Assembly (NCBI GenBank): GCA_025084515.1
Contig: JAJAGP010000333.1
Location: forward strand, 397,655 to 461,654
DNA from: Ancistrus triradiatus
Lineage: Eukaryota; Chordata; Actinopteri; Siluriformes; Loricariidae
DNA length: 64,000 bases
Direction: 5' to 3'
Positions 55,001 through 61,000 of the stretch are shown here, piece after piece (the first letter of the stretch is position 1; each line of letters opens with the position of its first letter). Below the pieces are notes generated by a model. It made no database searches. It saw nothing but the letters and a program-made list of their open reading frames with translations, and had not been told where the DNA came from. A program made the position numbers and the translations under genes.

Positions 55001-58000
55001 GAGGTAGGAGTGTAACAATGCATTTCGATGCAAAAACGTGGAGTGGGATGATGCGTTCTGCAATTCTATTTTTGGACACCAGAAAGTACAATCATACTTC
55101 ATATCTCGAATGAATGAACAACTTTACTGACGTCTGTTCTGCAATGTAAACTGGCTTGTTTGTTTACTTTGATTTTCTATTTACGATAGCATTTAGATAT
55201 TTGAATTTGGTGGAACTGGTACTATAGCACATTTTGTTGCAGTATCATTGTTTAAAACTCCTAATTTCTTTTAATTGCAGGGGACTAAAGATTATTTTGG
55301 TTTCAATTTTATACAAGAAAAGTACACATTGTTTTGAATTGTTATTCTGCAGAAATAAAAATAGGAATGTTTCCACTCAGTTTTCAAGATATACAGTAGT
55401 AAAGCCACAATAGAACATTTGTTTACAATTTAAACCTCTGTTTCTAAAATTTTTTGAAATTGCATAAGAAAGCAAAACTCTGCTTTGTGAATCATAAAAA
55501 CAAACCAAAAAAACTGGTAATGAACTCGTTACACCTCTACCCAGAGCATCTCACTGGCTCCTCTGCTGGCTTGCCTTCTATTCATTGTGCATCCTGGTGC
55601 CATCTCCTTCCCAGGTAAGTGACACACATGCACCTGGCCATCCATGTATATAAAAAAAAAAACATGATTCATCAGACTAGGCCTGTCTTCCATTTCTTCA
55701 CGGTCCACTTCTGATTCTCACATACCCATTGTTTGAGCTTTTGGCAGTGAACAGGAGTCAGCATGGGCACTCCGACCAGTCCATGCAAGACAAGGTGTTC
55801 TGACACCTTTTAATTACAGTCAACATTAACCTTTTCAGCAATATGTGCCCTTCTGTGGGATCAGACCACACAGGCTGGCCTTCACTCCCCACATGCATCA
55901 GTAAGTTCCACATGAATCAGTCGCTGGTTCACTGGTTGTCCTTCCTTGGTCCGCTTTTGCCAAGTACTGGCCACTGCACACCAGGAACACCTCATAAGAC
56001 CTGCTGTTTTGAAGATGCTCTGACCCTGCTGCTTAGCCATCACAATATGGCCCTGGTCAACATCACTCAGATCAGAACTGCTTCCAACAAATCAACTTCG
56101 GCAACAGACTGTTCACTTGCCTGTTATACAACAGTTAGTTCTGACCTGATGGTGTGACTGGTTGAGAAGCATTCTGACAAATGTGACACCAAAATGTTTC
56201 CACACCAAAACATTATCACTCCACTGCTGCGTTGCCACGTAAGGACATGCTTTATACACACAAACATAACACACAGCTACTGGGATAACCCTAATAATTA
56301 ACTAATTTCTATCATTTCATTCTTAATTAAATTTATTTGAGTTATTTTCTCCTTTCAAACAAACACTACATGGTAGTGTTATATAAACCTTTAGTAGCAC
56401 ACAGTGGTAATGCAAGTGGGAATTGTTATCGTCGCATAGCAACAACTCATTCGTCATGGCTGTACCTTTTGGCAGAAGTTATTGTCAGCATTAAAGCCTA
56501 TTCAGCTTGAAAATCCAGGCTTCTGTGATTCATTTTGTTTCTTTCTTTTGTTGTAAGAAACTTTTATGAAAGCAATAGAAAACTCAAGGTCATGTATTGT
56601 CGTGAATAACATGGCTGTGATCATCTATGGCACTCGCTGACTCGTGCCAAATCACAGCCTGTTCTTTGTGATAACAGACTCCCTCATGTTTTAATATATC
56701 CCACCCCTTGACAGGTGTCATCATAATGATATAATCAATGCTATTTACTTCATCTGCCAATGGTTTGAATGTTATGGCTGATTGAGCGATATAATCAAAC
56801 ATATGTGCTTCCCCCATTTTAAGACCTACCAGGTCCCACTTGGTGCAAATGTGAATGAATGATCAAAGAAAACCATAAAAAACTAAATACCACAGAGAAA
56901 GTATAAAAAGAAGTCTAAAGTCAGATGCGAGGATTCATATACAATCTAAAAGCGCTTACCCCCACTGCCAACCATATTAATAACCTCTCCCTCACAGTAG
57001 CTTCTGTTCAAACAATCTCACACAGAACACAGAGTGGGCTGAACAAAAATGCAGTGACCCTCATTTCACCTTGAACAACACCCAGACACAAAAAAGGAAG
57101 TGGTTCATCAAACCAGTGCCGCCTTGTTCCTTTGAAACTGAGAGTAACCACTTTGTTTTGGCACTGCATTAAAGGTGGTAGATCAAAGCAACGGAGTCAC
57201 CTAGTTATTCATGAAGGCTTTGGGAACAGTCAGTGGGCCCATATTTATCCTACATTACAAACACAAGAACAGTGGATAAAGGAGACGTCTGAGGCTAACA
57301 GCTGAAGTAAATCCGATGTAACTTTGATGAAAAAATGCTCTTTAGAGAGGTCTCTCAGGAACACACTCACATCTGTGACATAAATAAGGTGCAAATGGAC
57401 AACATTATCTCACCTCGCTACTTATCTGAGCCGGAACGCTGGCAAACTCTGGGTTAGAAGCAAAGGTAGCCAGATTCTCCACAGCCTGTATGAGAGGGGT
57501 CGTGGCGACTCGGCACCTTTCACGGTTCTCATCTGAAAAATCCCCGTCTAAGGCCTGAAAGGATTACATGCTCATTTTAGTACCAATGACACGGTCAGCA
57601 ATCATGTACCTTCTTATTGAATACATCAGCACTGATCTTGAGCTCACTTTAATAGTCTTGACCAGGTTAGCCGTGGTGTTGGCCACTTCCTTGGCCGACT
57701 GTACAAAATGTCTCCTGGCGACAGGGTTAGCAGTTTTGGAAGACGCTAGGCGACAGGCATTGCAGAGAGCCGAAGTGTGTTTGGCTACAATCGTGGCTGC
57801 TGACAGCACCTATGGAAAGAACCAGTCTCATACACTACTGTGCAAAAGTCATACGTTTTCTTTAGAGCTGTTGTTTTATCAACCATATCTTCTTCTTTCG
57901 GCTTCTCCCTTTATCAGGGGTCACCACAGCAAGTTAAACGTTTCCACCTCACCCTGTCCTCCACGTCCTCTACTCTCACCCCAACTCCCTGCATATCTTC

Positions 58001-61000
58001 ATTTACCACAACCAAATAACTCCTCTTTGGTCTTCCTCTCCGTCTCTTGCCTGGCAGCTCCATCTCCAACATCCTCCTACCAATATATCCACTATCCCTC
58101 CCTCCTCTGCACATGTCCAAACCATCTCAGTCTTCCCTCTCGAATTTTGTCTCCCAATTTTCCAACCTGTGCTGTCCCTCTGATGATCTCATTCCTAATC
58201 CTGTCCACCCTAGACACTCCTAAAGAGAACCTCAACATCTTAAGTTCTGCCACCTCCAACCATATAATGGCTGTATATAACATACTGTTGACGCCTGGCC
58301 CCCAAAAAACTGGGATTCGTCACTTTTCCACTCATCTTCATTTCAATCTTTGTGAGCTCTAGCCTATCTTAGCTTTTCTACCCTGTTCATCTTCCAAAAT
58401 TATTTTTGTGGCTGCTAGCCTTCCAAAAAGACCCTTCCTGATCAAGCTTCTTCAGACTGTGGAATGGTCAACTTGGCATCCCGATGAAGGCAGAAGATGC
58501 TGCTATTACTCAAGTATAAGGGGAGGTCTTGCCACTAGACTACAGAAGCTGTTTTTCTGATTTTCAGTTACTAAATACTGCATACACATTTACTGTATTT
58601 TCTGGGTGTACACTAATAAAGGGACTAATAATTATATATGGTCACAAAACAATGGTATTTCTCATATAATGCTGAACTAAGACTTTTGCACAGTACTATA
58701 CAGGGAGTAACAAATAGCAACCTGTGAAGGACTACTGGCTGGGTCCACCAGACTCTGGCATGCCATCTGTATGGCGTGGTTAGCTTTGGCGAACTGGATG
58801 GGGTCCACCAATCCTTGATGACCAGACTGACTGTTCGGGTCAGACACGCCCACCAGATATGATGCCTACAGATCAGGACAGAAAAAGATGATGAATGTCT
58901 GTCCTGGTTAAATCCATTTTCTGAAATTCAACATTGTTTTTTGAATGAATGCTGCACAACAGACAGGATTAACCCTTTCAGTCCTGAATTGATTTTAAAG
59001 AGTTAAAAATAAATTCTTAAAGGATCAAAATATTTCAGTACTTTGGCAGTCAAATTCATTCTTCAATATGATTCCAAATGATTCAAAATACTGAAGTCAA
59101 GTTAAACATGTTACAACAGATTTTGTGGCCCGACTCCATTTGGCATCAACAGGACTGAAAGGGTTAATGGAGAAATGAACATTGAAAACTGTTCAGTACA
59201 TAAACCCTGTGCTGCTTATCCTAGGGAAAAAATGGTCTCTGAATAGCCACAATAGTACGTCTCCTTGCCCTTGGACATCAACATATTCATCTGCTTTACA
59301 TAATAGGTATGAAAACAAGACAGAGTTCAAGTTGTTGACTTGGCCTCCAAATTTCCCAGATGTTAATACAACCAAGCATCAGTTGGATGTGCTGGACAAA
59401 AGTCAAATCGCAGGAGACTATGACTTAGTGCCAGTTACCACAGGACACATTCAGAGATCTTGTGGAGTCCACGGCTCAACAGGTCAGAGCCTTGTTGGCT
59501 TGAGGGAGACCTACATAATATTAGTTATATTTTAAAAATGTTATAGCTGATTAGTGTACAAGTCAAATAGTAATAGAAGAACTGGCATTAATTACTTTAA
59601 AATAATGCATCAAGGATGTGAGAGGGGAAAGATGCTTTAAAGTGGGAGGGGCTTGGGTATTATGATCTAATAAACAGGCAAATCCTCGGCGAATACCATC
59701 TTTGTTAATACAAACACACGGCAGGGAGCAAGTTAGCACATATGTGGTTAATTATTTGGATTATTGGTTACTAAAATGCAACAGTTTCTCATGGGGAAGA
59801 AAAAATGCTATTTCTACTATGCTAGCTTCTGCAGCTTATGTGAAAAACTAAACTTCAAATACATTCTAAAATGATATCAGTGTCACGAGAATTTTGTTAG
59901 AAACACCTACACTACCGTTCACGTTATTAAGAACACCTCCTTGTTTCTACATCCATTTCCATGGTTAGGTCCACTTATAGCATACAGGTGCACTTTGTAG
60001 CTCAACAGTTACAGACTGTAGTCCATCTGTTGTTTATCTACATACTTTGTTAGTCCCCTTTATTCTGTTCTCTCCATCCATCTCGTTCCTTGGTCAGGAC
60101 CCCACAGATCAGGAACTATTTTGTGTGACACACTGTGTTTCAAATGTCAAGAAGAAGTCAGAGAACAGCAGCTCTCTGCAACTCCATCTGTTGTTGCAAA
60201 GTTTGTGTTTAGTCTTCTTCTAATCATCAGTGCTCATAGGATGCTGCCGGGTGGGCTGTATTATTTTGGTTGGTGGAACTATTTTCAGTCCAGCATTTGA
60301 ACTGTGTTTTAAAAACTCCAGCAGCAAGCACACACATTATCATTCGCGCACAGAAAAGGAGAACATAGTAAAGGGGGAGTCAACAAAGTAATGTAGAGAG
60401 AAAGATGGACTACAGTCTGCAATTGTAGCAACCATAAAGTGCTTCTATATGGCAAAGTGGAACTGATTGAAATGCACAAAACACGTTTAGAAACAAGGTG
60501 GTGTTTACCTAAAGTGATCAGTTAGTGCACTGTAGGGTTAAAAAAAAAAAATCAGGAAAAATATGTCCAGCCAGACAAGGTGTTTTCCCCTTTTTAACAA
60601 ACTTTTTGTGTTTTCCAATGTACAACAGTGCCCATAAATGTGCCCATTAGGAAGGTGGTGAAGACCACCCTGAAATTCCTTGGGGCCCAGTTTTTGGGTA
60701 TCATCCATTTTTTTAATAAAAGCACACACCCTTACACAAAGTTTGGCATGACAGTATTAATCATTGTAATGTTTTATTCTAACGGCACAGAATTTATTAA
60801 CAATTGTGTCCCGGGAAGTGCCTTCCAGCAGGGGTCAGGCTGAGGGAGGGAGGCTGAACACAGTGACGATACCCCAGCGCTGCCCCTGGCTGCACATACC
60901 AACAACCCTTAAACAGCCTTGAACAGCCTTGATACTGCAAACTGGCACCCTTTTTTCAGGGTACTAGTCTTGCCCCTTTGAAAACCAGAATATGCTTTCT

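Noticed and set aside
57568..58362. 264-codon plus-strand frame
   Set aside because: It is antisense to a talin-2 exon and to an RTE LINE; its residues have no coding character of their own.
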